DNA of 64,000 bases from an uncultured Mollicutes bacterium (GTDB lineage: Bacteria; Bacillota_I; Bacilli_A; RFN20; CAG-826). Where the stretch lies: assembly GCA_900539595.1 (NCBI GenBank), contig UQCQ01000005.1, forward strand, positions 1 through 64,000. The letters run 5' to 3'. This document shows, one piece after another, positions 17,647 through 27,167 of the stretch; position 1 is the stretch's first letter, and each line of letters opens with the position of its first letter. A program made the translations under genes and the position numbers. The notes under the pieces are model-generated. The model did no database searches and was not told the DNA's origin. It worked only from the letters and a program-made list of their open reading frames with translations.

Positions 17647-19392
17647 TTATTTGAATTGATCGTAAATTTCTTTGGCGTACAAGTCGCACCACAGAGCACG
17701 TAATTGAGCGCTGGCGATGAACGCTTTCTCATTGACTGGATCGTATTTGGCCATGGACCTTATAAAGGAATCGTGGAGTTCAGTTATAACGCCTTTTACT
17801 TCTTTTTTCTTGATTCCATAGCCTTTCAATGCGTTTGCCACGTTAACTGTTTGGTTTGACCACGGATTAAACCCGGGTATCAAGAGACAAGTCTGCGCTA
17901 GCAACTCAGCAAGATTGTCATATCGACTTCCGATAGCAATTTCCGTGGGTGCTATTCCCATTACGGAATCCCCTAGGGCGAAGAACAAACGATTGTTTAT
18001 TTTGGGGAAAACATAAGTTTTTCCCGCCCCTAAGGCGGATTCGCTAATGGCATCAATCTGCGCTAGGACTTCAAGAGCGTTTAAGAACAACGCGGAATTA
18101 TCGTTTGGCGACAAAGTTACTGGTTCCCCTTCCGGGCGGCGCAGCCAATCTTCCGTCACGGATTTCTCTTGGTTATATTGTGCCACCCATTCGCAGTGTT
18201 TCATCACCTCATAGAATTCATAGAAAGCGGGATTCTTTTGTTTGGGGATCCTTATCTCCCTCCCCATATCCACAGCTCGGTCTTTTCCTACGATTTTGTC
18301 GGAAAAGTCTTGGATTTGGCTTTTTAGTTTTAAAGCACTCTTTCTGACGTCTTCAGTCCATTGGTCGAGGTAGGATGCGTCGCAGCCAAGGAGAGCGATG
18401 GAGCCGAAAACATCTCTACCGTTATAAATGTATCCGTATCTTCCAATCGTATAGCTTTCAAAAGGGAGGGATAAAATGAGGGGCATCACTTGTTCATTTA
18501 ATTGATAGGCTTTATCGAGAAGTTCAATTTGGATGTCTTCCGATATCTTGGCGGTCGTGGAGAAGACGTATTCAAGCATTAGGTTAAACATCATATTCAC
18601 AAAGGCCGTATTTCCAAGCGGATTACCGAACTTATCGCGAATGCCAGGATTCGCTTTGGATAAGAGAATCCTCTTGTAGTCACTTAGTTTTTCTCGCACG
18701 TCCTTGCGTTCCATGATAACGGCAAGATGATTCATGATTTCGGTGGTTTCTTCGTCTTGAATCGTTCGCGGATTCCTTCCGTTTTCCACGAAATAATAAC
18801 CATTGAAATATTTCGCAATGGATTCAGGCGAACACAATTTAGTCATCGCTTCAATTAGTTCTTCCGCGCCATGTTGATTCATTTGAAGCCCAGGGCACGA
18901 AGGATCAGCGCAGCCATATTCCGTTAATGGCAATTCACCTCTTCTAGCAACAAACTCCAAGCCATTTTTCGAATTGTTTTCTAGAATATAGTCCAGTAAC
19001 GTCCAACGATATTCATCTTCTTCCAGATATACGTCTTCTTCGATAAGCCGCTTGTAATTGTCTTCGTTATCTGTGGCGGCAGCATACTTGATGCCCCGGT
19101 CGTGGTAATTTTCTGGCATGGGTTCGCCTCGACCCTCTAATAGATAAACCATCGAAGTATCCAGAATTTTTTCTAATGGCAAATAGAAGTCTTGGTTAAA
19201 ACTACGCCCATTAGCTTGATCGATCATTTGACTAAACGATCCCTTAGTTTTTCTGACAAATTCTTCTGGGTCTTGATAGTCGATCTTTCCTTCAAGACGT
19301 AAATCCTTATACATCATACGTAGAAGATCTGAATTCGATTTAATCCCTTTGCTTTTTCTTAGCTTTTCCAATCGTTCTCGAATGCCGCTCAT
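17647..19392 (-). CDS. Large hypothetical protein with HTH-like N-terminus
   Basis: The 581-residue protein starts with an HTH-like helical unit (residues about 1-85, with the pattern FSQMIDQANGRSF) and continues with a long, mostly helical region with no named domain. An acidic patch lies at about 110-130 (EEDVYLEEDEYRW). The ATG at 19392 has GCGAGGA upstream. It is the first gene of the four-gene operon with the soluble AAA protease and the exonuclease. It may be the sensor or regulator of that module, but this is inference only. Confidence 0.7.
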   Translation of the reverse strand: MSGIRERLEKLRKSKGIKSNSDLLRMMYKDLRLEGKIDYQDPEEFVRKTKGSFSQMIDQANGRSFNQDFYLPLEKILDTSMVYLLEGRGEPMPENYHDRGIKYAAATDNEDNYKRLIEEDVYLEEDEYRWTLLDYILENNSKNGLEFVARRGELPLTEYGCADPSCPGLQMNQHGAEELIEAMTKLCSPESIAKYFNGYYFVENGRNPRTIQDEETTEIMNHLAVIMERKDVREKLSDYKRILLSKANPGIRDKFGNPLGNTAFVNMMFNLMLEYVFSTTAKISEDIQIELLDKAYQLNEQVMPLILSLPFESYTIGRYGYIYNGRDVFGSIALLGCDASYLDQWTEDVRKSALKLKSQIQDFSDKIVGKDRAVDMGREIRIPKQKNPAFYEFYEVMKHCEWVAQYNQEKSVTEDWLRRPEGEPVTLSPNDNSALFLNALEVLAQIDAISESALGAGKTYVFPKINNRLFFALGDSVMGIAPTEIAIGSRYDNLAELLAQTCLLIPGFNPWSNQTVNVANALKGYGIKKKEVKGVITELHDSFIRSMAKYDPVNEKAFIASAQLRALWCDLYAKEIYDQFK

Positions 19393-20138
19393 ATTGTTTT
19401 CCTCGCTTTCCTATTTCCATTAAAGCAAGCAAAAATACGATTTGCAACCTTGGTAGCACGTTTTTAGTTCAAATAAAGTTTCATACGTCGTTTTTACTCC
19501 CTGAAAAATGAAGGAAGCCTTGGTTGCACAATCAATAAAGTGCCGATTAATCGCTATTTTTTGAAATTTTGAAATTAATGTTTTTATAGAGCAAACAAGT
19601 TGCACGATTATTTGAAAATATTGCAAAAATAATTATTGTTCTTTCTTCTAATATGGCAAATAGTTCAGTAGCCTTTCGTCGCATCAGGTTATTTTTCGCG
19701 AAGGAAATCGAAGTTCACTTGATCGTGAGCATATGGTTTCAAGACACCCGTCCAGCATGCAAGGCAGCGACGTGTTTATAACGAATAACGCGAGAGCAAA
19801 CGATCCCGTCTTTAGGCCGAAAGAGGGCTAACGAAAATAAAAAGCGGGTCTCCCCGCGGCCGGTATCTCTCCGGTCATCTAGCAACAACTATAAGCAATT
19901 TGGCAGTCGAGTCAACAGACTTCGCTCTTTTACCACAAAAACGTAAATCCAATCGGCTTGCCTCTTTGTCTACTTGAGCAACTCCGCCAAATTTCTTGCA
20001 GCATCGTTTTTTGGTTATAAAAATGGTTTTGCACCCTATTCCATGTATGAAACAATCTATTTTGGAATATTTTATTCCGATATATTTACTTTTACATACA
20101 CCCGGCTATAATGGAACCTGGGAAATGGGAAAAATATC
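19393..20138. other. Long intergenic region with hairpins
   Basis: No coding frame is convincing. The first 250 bases are AT-rich leader/promoter DNA of the minus-strand operon. At 19838-19880 there are two GC hairpins (GCGGG/CCCGC and CCGG/CCGG); on the minus strand the first is followed by TTTTTATTTT. This could be the end of an untranslated RNA read from about 20060 downwards. Near 20107-20112 a TATAAT box serves the ATPase gene at 20139. Confidence 0.5.
19829..19856 (-). terminator. Intrinsic terminator, transcript unknown
   Basis: On the minus strand GCGGG-GAGA-CCCGC is followed by TTTTTATTTT. No protein gene lies upstream on that strand for more than 200 bases, so it may end a small RNA. 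Confidence 0.5.
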
Positions 20139-21623
20139 ATGAATGGGAATCGGATTTTGTCTATCGAACTAAAAAACATCAAGACCGTGCAAAACGGCAC
20201 GGTGGAAAGCTCGCTGAAAAAACCGGTGGAAAGGGGCGAACTAGAAAATCATCTTTGCGATATCGTTGGGATATATGGGCAAAACGGATCGGGCAAAACC
20301 ACCGTGATTGACGCTTTGGGTTTTTTAAAGAATTTAGCTCAGGGCATACCGCTGAACTTCGTGGATCCTAGAACTGGGCGGCGAGTCGAAGGGGATTACG
20401 ATTATTTGTTGGACGTGAATAGTGATTCCGGCTCTCTTCTTTTCACATGTTTGATTTATGTCGGAGAGGAGCCCTACGAAATTCATTACTCCATTGAACT
20501 GGGGTGGAACGAAAGCCGAGATCACACCATTCTACGCTCTGAAACTTTCGATGTTTTCCCCTCTCATCCGGGCGATAAAACCTTTTTCAAACTGCGTTTA
20601 GCCCCCTTTTACGTGGATTATGGCAGTGAGACCCTAAAATATCTATATGACGGAACGGCCCATACCTCGAATTATGCTTTGGGGCCGCAAAGCCTAAAAC
20701 CCGGCGAATTTGAAATCTACACCAAATTAAATGCAAGGAAGGCGGAATGCATCCGGTTAGGTACCAGTTTCTTATTTGACCCCGCTTCCATCGAATTCCT
20801 CCGTTCCTCGCTTAACGAAGACGTAGTAAAAATGGGCGAAGTCATCCAAGCGTTCAAATCCCAATGCATCCTGCAGTTATTTGTCTTCAACAAAGCTCTC
20901 GATCGATTTAATGGGGATTTCCATTTGGCTTTCTTTGATGATTCCTTCCTGCAGGGCAAAAACAAAAAACGCGGGGTTTTATCCCTTAGTTCTAGGCCCT
21001 TCACGATTCCTTCCGAATGGCGGGAGACCTACGACCACCTCATGAAGGAAATCAATCTCTTTGTCTCTTCCTTCGTTCCGGGATTTGAACTCTACGTGGA
21101 TTCCATCTCGCATTCGGTCTCCGAAACGGGAAAGGAAGAGCAAAAAATTGCCATCTATCGAAAAATGGGCAATCGAAGACTGCCATTAGGAGAAGAAAGC
21201 GCGGGAATCCGAAAACTCTTGTCCATCGCGGTTGGTCTGATCTCTATTTATGGGGATTCCTCTAGTTGGCTAGCCGTCGATGAACTCGATTCCGGGGTCT
21301 TTGAAAACCTTTTGGGGCAGTTACTCCAAGTCATGGAGCAAAGCGGGAAAGGCCAATTGATTTTTACCGCCCATAATTTAGCCCCATTAGAACGCATCTC
21401 CCCTTCTTCCATCGTCTTTACGACTTCGAACCCAGCGAATCGTTACATCAAATTCTCGGGAATCAAAAAAACCAACAACCTGCGGGATTTATATATCCGC
21501 GCCTTAAAACTAGGTGGACAAAGCGAAGAATTAACAAGTTCGGTAGATTTAGACGACTTGGATTCCGCGTTATGGTCTGCATATAAAAGTTATTCCAAGG
21601 AGGCATTGGATGCCGAATCATAA
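20139..21623 (+). CDS. ABC/SMC-like ATPase (AAA_15/AAA_21 type) of an ATPase-TOPRIM pair
   Basis: The 494-residue ATPase has Walker A GQNGSGKTT at about residues 47-55, a Walker B/D-loop region AVDELDSGVFENL at about 383-395 and a switch-type TAHN. The long middle region lacks a coiled coil of SMC size. It fits the overcoming-lysogenization/RloA/PARIS-like ATPases that work with a TOPRIM or nuclease partner. The next gene overlaps it by 14 bases and encodes a TOPRIM-like protein. Upstream is TATAAT at 20107-20112 with TTTACT 16 nt before it. The exact family (RloA, AriA or another) cannot be decided by eye. Confidence 0.75.
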   Translation: MNGNRILSIELKNIKTVQNGTVESSLKKPVERGELENHLCDIVGIYGQNGSGKTTVIDALGFLKNLAQGIPLNFVDPRTGRRVEGDYDYLLDVNSDSGSLLFTCLIYVGEEPYEIHYSIELGWNESRDHTILRSETFDVFPSHPGDKTFFKLRLAPFYVDYGSETLKYLYDGTAHTSNYALGPQSLKPGEFEIYTKLNARKAECIRLGTSFLFDPASIEFLRSSLNEDVVKMGEVIQAFKSQCILQLFVFNKALDRFNGDFHLAFFDDSFLQGKNKKRGVLSLSSRPFTIPSEWRETYDHLMKEINLFVSSFVPGFELYVDSISHSVSETGKEEQKIAIYRKMGNRRLPLGEESAGIRKLLSIAVGLISIYGDSSSWLAVDELDSGVFENLLGQLLQVMEQSGKGQLIFTAHNLAPLERISPSSIVFTTSNPANRYIKFSGIKKTNNLRDLYIRALKLGGQSEELTSSVDLDDLDSALWSAYKSYSKEALDAES

Positions 21624-22422
21624 AGAACGAAAAGTATTTCTCCTCATCGTCGAAGGTTCTTCGGACCGAATCGCCATCAAAGGTACCTTAAAAGAAGTCT
21701 TAAAAGCTCTTGGATATGACGCCCTTCTTGATTGTGAGGTCTACGGCACGGACCTGACCTTGCACCCTTACCAAAATAACAACCAGTATTCCGAGCCCGA
21801 AGATGCGCTTGAAAACGTCGTCTCCGCGGTCAACGAATTTATTTATAACGAACGTCGCAGCAGCAAAATCGATTTCGATAATATTGCCGCCGTCGCCACC
21901 CTTTCAGATTTAGATGCCTGCTATTGCGATGATTCCCGCATCGTCTTTTATTCCGATGCTCCTAAAGGAGTCAAAAGCCAATGCGATATCAACGCTCAGC
22001 TCATCCGCACTACAAATATTCCGTTCATGACGGAGCGCAACGCCAACAAACGGGAAGCTTTTGACACCCTTTTAAGCGAAAAAGAAATCTATATTGGGGA
22101 AACGACAAAGCTTCGCGTTCCCTTCAAACCCTTTTATATGTCCGTTCATTTGGAACACGCCTTAATGAACGACACGAGCGAGCATACCTTAGAAGAAAAA
22201 GGAGAAATGGCTCGAGATTTTCGGGCCAAATACATCCATTGCCCCACAGAATTTATTCACCTTTTGGACGATATTAGCATTCACGGAACCGATCACCCAT
22301 CCAGTTGGAACCGCAAAGCGTTGAAAGAAAACGCGTTTGCCAGAGCCTCCAATCTATTTCATATTATTCAATGGTTCAAGGAATTGGCGGACGTTCTTCA
22401 ATGTAGCGATGTCGAATCATAA
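21610..22422 (+). CDS. TOPRIM-like partner protein
   Basis: The 270-residue protein has a TOPRIM-like start, LLIVEGSSDRIAI (metal-binding Glu at about residue 15), and an acidic ATLSDLDACY motif at about 98-107, the expected second metal site. The rest is unassigned. It overlaps the ATPase gene by 14 bases, with AAGGAGG 8 nt before its ATG inside that gene. In RloB-, OLD- and PARIS-type systems such a partner is the nuclease or effector released by the ATPase; that role is inferred here. Confidence 0.65.
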   Translation: MPNHKERKVFLLIVEGSSDRIAIKGTLKEVLKALGYDALLDCEVYGTDLTLHPYQNNNQYSEPEDALENVVSAVNEFIYNERRSSKIDFDNIAAVATLSDLDACYCDDSRIVFYSDAPKGVKSQCDINAQLIRTTNIPFMTERNANKREAFDTLLSEKEIYIGETTKLRVPFKPFYMSVHLEHALMNDTSEHTLEEKGEMARDFRAKYIHCPTEFIHLLDDISIHGTDHPSSWNRKALKENAFARASNLFHIIQWFKELADVLQCSDVES

Positions 22423-22445
22423 AAATAACCCAGGTTTCCCTGGGT
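22420..22445 (-). terminator. Intrinsic terminator of the 22465-23124 gene
   Basis: ACCCAGG/CCTGGGT arms lie around a 4-nt loop at 22428-22445; on the minus strand they are followed by TTATTTTT. It overlaps the last codons of the convergent TOPRIM gene. Confidence 0.7.
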
Positions 22446-22464
22446 CAATGGTCTTGGGTGTCGG

Positions 22465-23124
22465 CTATTCGCCTTGTTCGGGAATTGGTTCTTTTTCCGT
22501 TTTGTCTTCGGATTCAGGCGTTGCTTCTTTTTGGATGTTATCCGAGGGGGTTTCTACGGATTTAGTATCTTTGTTAGTCAAGGATTCTAATAACATCATG
22601 CCAAATAAGGCATAGATGACGAGACTGATGACATCGATGCTACCTAGCTTGATGGGATTGCCCGCGGAATCAAAGAGAAGGGTTAAAACTAACGCGGCCA
22701 TGAATAACGCGGAGAAAAGAACATCCAGCCGCTTTAAGACGGGGTTCGAAACAAGGCGGGCGATGATGGAGAAAATGGCAAGAGCTAAAGAGAGTAATAA
22801 AGCCGCTAAAGCGACGATCCAACCCGTCGGCCCCATTTGGTCCGAAAGGTTCGTGATGTAGAGAAGATAGTAAATAGAAGCAAATGCGGAGAAAAGAGAA
22901 ATATTAAGGATATCGAAGACCTTCTTGGCTTTCTGGGGGAGTTTATCTCCTGCTACCGCTTCGGCGATGCCCGCCCCAAGATAATAAAGGGAGATCAATA
23001 AGGCGATGACGCCAATCACCAAGGCTCCGCCATCTAAGGAGAGCCAATTCAAATAGGTTAGTAATAGCAACGCACCGAAAACAATGGATAAAAACGGCTT
23101 AGCGACAACTTGAATTTTTTTCAT
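22465..23124 (-). CDS. Multipass membrane protein of unknown function
   Basis: Starting at the ATG at 23124 (AAGAGGAAACACTC upstream), the 219-residue protein has about six hydrophobic helices, beginning KKIQVVAKPFLSIVFG. It ends in a hydrophilic, acidic tail of about 40 residues (TESEDKTEKEP). The upstream in-frame ATG at 23181 has no Shine-Dalgarno site. It resembles no transporter that I can name, and its neighbours give no functional clue. It ends in a good terminator and appears monocistronic. Confidence 0.7.
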   Translation of the reverse strand: MKKIQVVAKPFLSIVFGALLLLTYLNWLSLDGGALVIGVIALLISLYYLGAGIAEAVAGDKLPQKAKKVFDILNISLFSAFASIYYLLYITNLSDQMGPTGWIVALAALLLSLALAIFSIIARLVSNPVLKRLDVLFSALFMAALVLTLLFDSAGNPIKLGSIDVISLVIYALFGMMLLESLTNKDTKSVETPSDNIQKEATPESEDKTEKEPIPEQGE

Positions 23125-23268
23125 GAGTGTTTCCTCTTGGCAAATAGTATAGCAAAGGGGTATTCCGATTCCCATTCCCAAGAATGGGGTCTTTCAGGAA
23201 AGCGACCACCTTTTTCTTGGGGTTTAGACGGTACGGCTCGTAGCGAATAGCCGTCTTCCATAGGCCTT

Positions 23269-23312
23269 ATAACGGGACTAATTTCTTATTTTTTCAAAAA
23301 AAGTCCCGTTAT
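23269..23312. repeat. 11-bp perfect inverted repeat
   Basis: ATAACGGGACT at 23269-23279 pairs exactly with AGTCCCGTTAT at 23302-23312 around an AT-rich 22-nt loop. It could be a terminator, an attenuator or a remnant of a transposon end; there is no clear T tract after the arm. Confidence 0.6.
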
Positions 23313-23631
23313 CCAAGAAAAATGAACAAACTGTTCAATGTTTTATTGCACCTGAAAGGCTAATTTTCCTGCGTTCTTATGTACCGCCGATTTGCAGCAC
23401 GAGTCCTCTCGCACGCGAAAAAACAAACCCTTGCGTTTGGCGACTGCACTACTGCAAATCAGCTGATTTTTGTCACCAGTCTGTCACCAATTGCAGTGAA
23501 GCCTTAAAGCACACAACTAATCATTTCATTGACAAAATCCACGTTACATAGCCTTCAATTGGAGCAAATGCTTGTATGATTCATTTAACGAGTATCAAGG
23601 CTCTTACCCCGTTTCCGAACCTTATGGTACC

Positions 23632-23720
23632 TTGCGTTTTTTAGTATTTTCTCACAAAAAATACTTTGCGTTTTTTAGTATTTTGGCAAGAAAGTTAGTT
23701 TGCGTTTTTTCTAAGATTTT
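23632..23720. repeat. Three-copy 34-bp tandem repeat
   Basis: TTGCGTTTTTTAGTATTTT begins at 23632 and 23666, and a diverged TTGCGTTTTTT copy begins at 23700, so the spacing is exactly 34 bp. Within it, AGTATTTT and AAAATACT can form a hairpin (23643-23665). Confidence 0.6.
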
Positions 23721-24050
23721 CCAAATAAGTTCGATGACATGGGCATTATCGTTTTTTGCCAAATTTTAAAAAGTAAGAATCGTCTTAAAACGTCCCGACA
23801 CAGGTTGCAAAAGATTTCAAAAAGTTGGGCTTGCCGTATCTTTTTCAGCAGTTCCATTGTCTATTTACGTTTAGCTTCCCGTTTTTCCATTGCCGAGACG
23901 GAAAACATATGTGGCGGATAGGTGAAAACAAGCGAACCCTCGACTCGGGCGCAATGTATAAAACGCCGTCTCTTATACCATTACCTCTCAATTCGAGAGG
24001 ATGGAATAATTTGCATTCCCGCCTATATGACGTTTTGTCTATAGACCTTC

Positions 24051-25357
24051 TTAAAGGCTCAGCAAAAAATCCACGACGTCTTGAAGCAAAACGCCATTTT
24101 CTAGTTTTTGCATCGGAACCTTTTGGTTCACCAAAACGTATTTGGCATTGGCGTCTCGAATCAAACGATAGGGGGCTAGTTCCCTTGTTTTGGTGCTTTC
24201 TTGATTCCTATTATCCGTTACTTGGATGTAAAAGGTTTTGACGCCTTTGGTCGCATAGAAATCAATTTCATAATTTTTAAGCACGCTTTTGCCGTTTTTA
24301 TCTTTTTCCACCTGGCTAAACGTTCCAACCTCCACGCGATATCCATTCGCCTTTAATTCGTTATAAACGGCATTTTCAACCATTTGGCCAACATCTAGCG
24401 AAGTAAAATCAAGTCGGGCGTTCCGTAAACCGTTATCGGCAAAATAATATTTTCTTGTCGCCCCGATGCGGGTGTTGCCCTTGATATCAAGACGAGGGGC
24501 TTCGCGAATCAAATAGGCATCTTCGAATGCATCCAAATAGAAATCGACGGTTTTTCTGTTTATCTTTTCCTTTTTCCGACTTTCCAGCATATTGGCAATT
24601 CGCTGGGTATTAAGCAAAGTGCCCGATGCATAGGCAAGCGCATCAACGATTTCGCCAAGACTTTCCGTTTTTCGGATTTTGTTTCTTTCCAAGACGTCCT
24701 TTAAATAAGTCGTCTCAAATAATCCCTTCAGATAATTCTCCTTTTGCTCGGCTTCTCCCTTAAGCACGGCAAGGGGCATCCCTCCATAGACCAGGTATTC
24801 GTTAAAAACATCATGGGGATCCCCGCCTACAAAATCGTAGAATTCCTTAAACGTCAATGGAGCCAAGTGAATGTTGGTTGCCTTGTCGCGGAATTCCGTC
24901 GCGATATCTTTCGACAATAATTTCGAATTGCTTCCCGTTACATAGAGATCGACATTGGCGATCCGCGACAGCCCCAAAACAACATCCACAAAGGTGATGA
25001 CGTTAGGGTCGGTTGGCTTAGCGATGATGATTTTTCCATCGGTAAAAGAGGGATTGATCACCGGGCTAACCAGCTGAATCTCGTCGATAAAACATAGTGC
25101 ATCTTTGAAGAGACGGCGGCCCAATTCTTAACGTATTCCGTTAATTCAAAGGGATTGCGGTATTTGGCATTAACGATGTCGTCGAGTTCAACGTTAAGAA
25201 TTTCCGAGGCTTCCACGTCATGCTCCAGCAAATAGCTTCGGTAAATTTCTTTCAAAAGATAGGACTTCCCACATCTTCGAATGCCCGTAATGACCTTGGG
25301 AAAACCATTTTCCTTGGCTTCAATCAGTTCTTTCAGATATCGTTCTCGTTTAATCAT
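24051..25357 (-). pseudogene. AAA ATPase with DUF4143, frameshifted
   Basis: The 5' part encodes Walker A (GIRRCGKSYLL, about residues 25-35) and ends in a wrong frame after KMHYV. The 3' part, in the other frame, carries the Walker B FIDEIQLV, the DUF4143 region and the C-terminal VEVGTFSQVEKD...IDFYATKG nuclease-like domain. A single base is missing in the AAAA run at 25089-25092 on the + strand: one more would give KMHYVFIDEIQLV and an intact protein of about 434 residues. Such ATPases are common accessory genes of gut bacteria. The start ATG at 25357 has AAAAAAGG upstream. Confidence 0.8.
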
Positions 25358-25372
25358 CTAATTACCTTTTTT

Positions 25373-25464
25373 ATAGAATTCTATGTTTTTGTTAAATAGT
25401 TTTTACGTTTATAGAAGAATGAAAGCAAATGCTATTTAACTTTTTCATAGAATTCTATGTTTTT
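25373..25464. repeat. Palindromic repeats upstream of the frameshifted DUF4143 gene
   Basis: ATAGAATTCTATGTTTTT occurs at 25373-25390 and 25447-25464. A partial ATAGAA copy lies midway at 25411, giving a spacing of 36-38 bp. An inverted GTTAAATAG/CTATTTAAC pair lies between them. The core ATAGAATTCTAT is palindromic, so these look like operator sites of the ATPase gene promoter. Confidence 0.6.
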
Positions 25465-25488
25465 TGGTAAATTGAAATGGGACGATGG

Positions 25489-26283
25489 TTAAAACTGAAT
25501 GCAGTCTAATGCCAGCATGATGACAAAACCAAGCAGAAAGGACCAGACGCCAAAATGACCATGACCATCGCTGCTCATCTCGGGAATCATTTCTTCTGCG
25601 ACGACATAAATCATGCATCCCGCGGCAAAAGCTAACGCCCAGGGCATAATCTCTTGGATTTGCATGGCCAAAAATAATCCAATGACCGCGGCAAGGGGTT
25701 CTACTACGCCAGAAAGCATGCCAAATAAAAAGGCCTTGCCGCTAGAACCGGATTCGCTTTTTAGGGGCAAGGATACAACGGCTCCTTCGGGGATATTCTG
25801 AATACCAATACCAATAGCTAATAACAGGGCACCGGTTAATAAAGATAAGTTATTCCCTTGGGACAAGGCTACGCCGAAGGCAATCCCAACGGATAAGCCT
25901 TCGGGGATATTATGGATGGTGACGGCCAAAAACATTTTGGAGGTCTTGCTCATTCTTTTGGAAGGAAGGCCTTCTTCTTGGTTCTCGGAAACATGGAAAT
26001 GGGGAACAAGCTTATCGATACCCCATAGGAATAAGGCACCAAGAAGGATTGAAATAACGACAACAAGCCAAGAAGGCATGTAGGTTACGTTTGTTTCTAA
26101 GGCGGGCTTAATCAGCGAGAAGAACGAAGCGGAGAGCATCACCCCAGCGGCAAAGCCCGTGAAGATTTTATTTAAGCGGGGCGAAATCTCCTTCTTTCCC
26201 AAAAAGAAAACGAAAAGGGATCCGATAGTCGTACAAAGAAAAATAAGTGATATTCCAAGGATGGGGTAGAGGATTTGTTCCAT
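25489..26283 (-). CDS. ZIP family metal transporter
   Basis: The 264-residue membrane protein has about eight hydrophobic helices and the ZIP signatures HNIPEGLSVGIAFG (helix IV) and IGIQNIPEGAVV (helix V). These form the binuclear metal site of GufA/ZupT-type transporters. ZIP proteins import Zn, Fe or Mn; the specificity here cannot be read. A short His-containing loop (VPHFHVSENQEEG) precedes helix IV. It appears monocistronic and lies between accessory genes, with intact sequence. Confidence 0.9.
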   Translation of the reverse strand: MEQILYPILGISLIFLCTTIGSLFVFFLGKKEISPRLNKIFTGFAAGVMLSASFFSLIKPALETNVTYMPSWLVVVISILLGALFLWGIDKLVPHFHVSENQEEGLPSKRMSKTSKMFLAVTIHNIPEGLSVGIAFGVALSQGNNLSLLTGALLLAIGIGIQNIPEGAVVSLPLKSESGSSGKAFLFGMLSGVVEPLAAVIGLFLAMQIQEIMPWALAFAAGCMIYVVAEEMIPEMSSDGHGHFGVWSFLLGFVIMLALDCIQF

Positions 26284-26381
26284 GGGATGGTTCCTTTCCT
26301 GTAAGTAAATTCCTATTAACTCTTGAATGATACTACGTTATCAAGGGAAGGCAAATCAATTAATAAGCATGGAGTGGCCGT

Positions 26382-27167
26382 TTAACGAGCCACGCCCTTT
26401 GGGCTCTCAACGAGAGAGTTCCACTCTTCTAGCGCTTCCTCTGCATTATAGTCTAAAGCCATGAATGGAAAGCAAGACAAGGGGTAAATAATCTCGTCTT
26501 CCGTTGCTTTAATTTCTGACTCCAAAAGGGCGGAAATATCCGTTAAAGTCCATTTAGCGTCGGCTGATTCTAGGATCTCGCGATATCGTACCAAGGAGGC
26601 ACGAGCAACGATGGCAAAATCGTCTGGTGGCAAAATATGCAAGGCGTGCCCTGAGTTCGAGCGGAATGGCGTTAGTTTTTTTATCGTCGATTTATATGCC
26701 GAACTAGAGCAAAGGGATAAGGGGCGCGTTGGGGTTATGAAAAACTCCCCGTCTTTCTCTTCCACATCGAATAACGATTCCACCATGGGGTAATTGATAT
26801 ATAGAAGCCCATTTTTTGTTTCGTCGGAAAAATAGCGTTGCAAGCCTCGAATCTTTTCGGGGTTATAAAGATGATACAAAGGATCAAAATCGAAGATGAG
26901 ATAAATTAAAGCGAACATATCCTGTGGGCGAACGTTTTCCGGACATTTCAAAAGACCTTTTTGACAAAGGTACACCGGCAAGGAGTCGTATTCACTACTT
27001 TGAATCAGAGGATCGTAAAGCTCATAAATGGAGGTATTTAATTGAACCGGCGTATATTGTCCTTGTAGTAACAAGGAATTGAAAGTTCCTAAACATCGCA
27101 AGGAGTCCAAGCATTTGCGATCCGTTTTTCCTTCGAAAAGAATCAATACACGACGCTCAGAGATCAT
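26382..27167 (-). CDS. TOPRIM-like partner protein of second ATPase pair
   Basis: The 261-residue protein starts with VLILFEGKTDRKCLDSL (metal-site Glu at about residue 11) and has an acidic LIYLIFDFDPLYH stretch at about 87-99, the TOPRIM-like E...DxD layout. It is clearly different in sequence from the 21610 protein. Its start lies inside the last 11 bases of the ATPase gene, so translation is coupled. By analogy with RloB/PARIS-like systems it may be the nuclease partner. The family name is not certain. Confidence 0.65.
   Translation of the reverse strand: MISERRVLILFEGKTDRKCLDSLRCLGTFNSLLLQGQYTPVQLNTSIYELYDPLIQSSEYDSLPVYLCQKGLLKCPENVRPQDMFALIYLIFDFDPLYHLYNPEKIRGLQRYFSDETKNGLLYINYPMVESLFDVEEKDGEFFITPTRPLSLCSSSAYKSTIKKLTPFRSNSGHALHILPPDDFAIVARASLVRYREILESADAKWTLTDISALLESEIKATEDEIIYPLSCFPFMALDYNAEEALEEWNSLVESPKGVAR

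Larger units (their letters stand above)
23125..24050. other. Long non-coding stretch with inverted and tandem repeats
   Basis: No real gene is visible. It contains a hairpin at about 23228-23256 (ACGGCT/AGCCGT), an 11-bp perfect inverted repeat at 23269-23279 and 23302-23312, and an AT-rich 34-bp-period repeat at about 23632-23710. Several frames are open but AT-biased and lack start sites. It may be the remains of an inserted element. Confidence 0.5.

Noticed and set aside
23825..24241. Open + frame of 138 codons
   Set aside because: It overlaps the 3' end of the DUF4143 pseudogene on the other strand and reads like a shadow.
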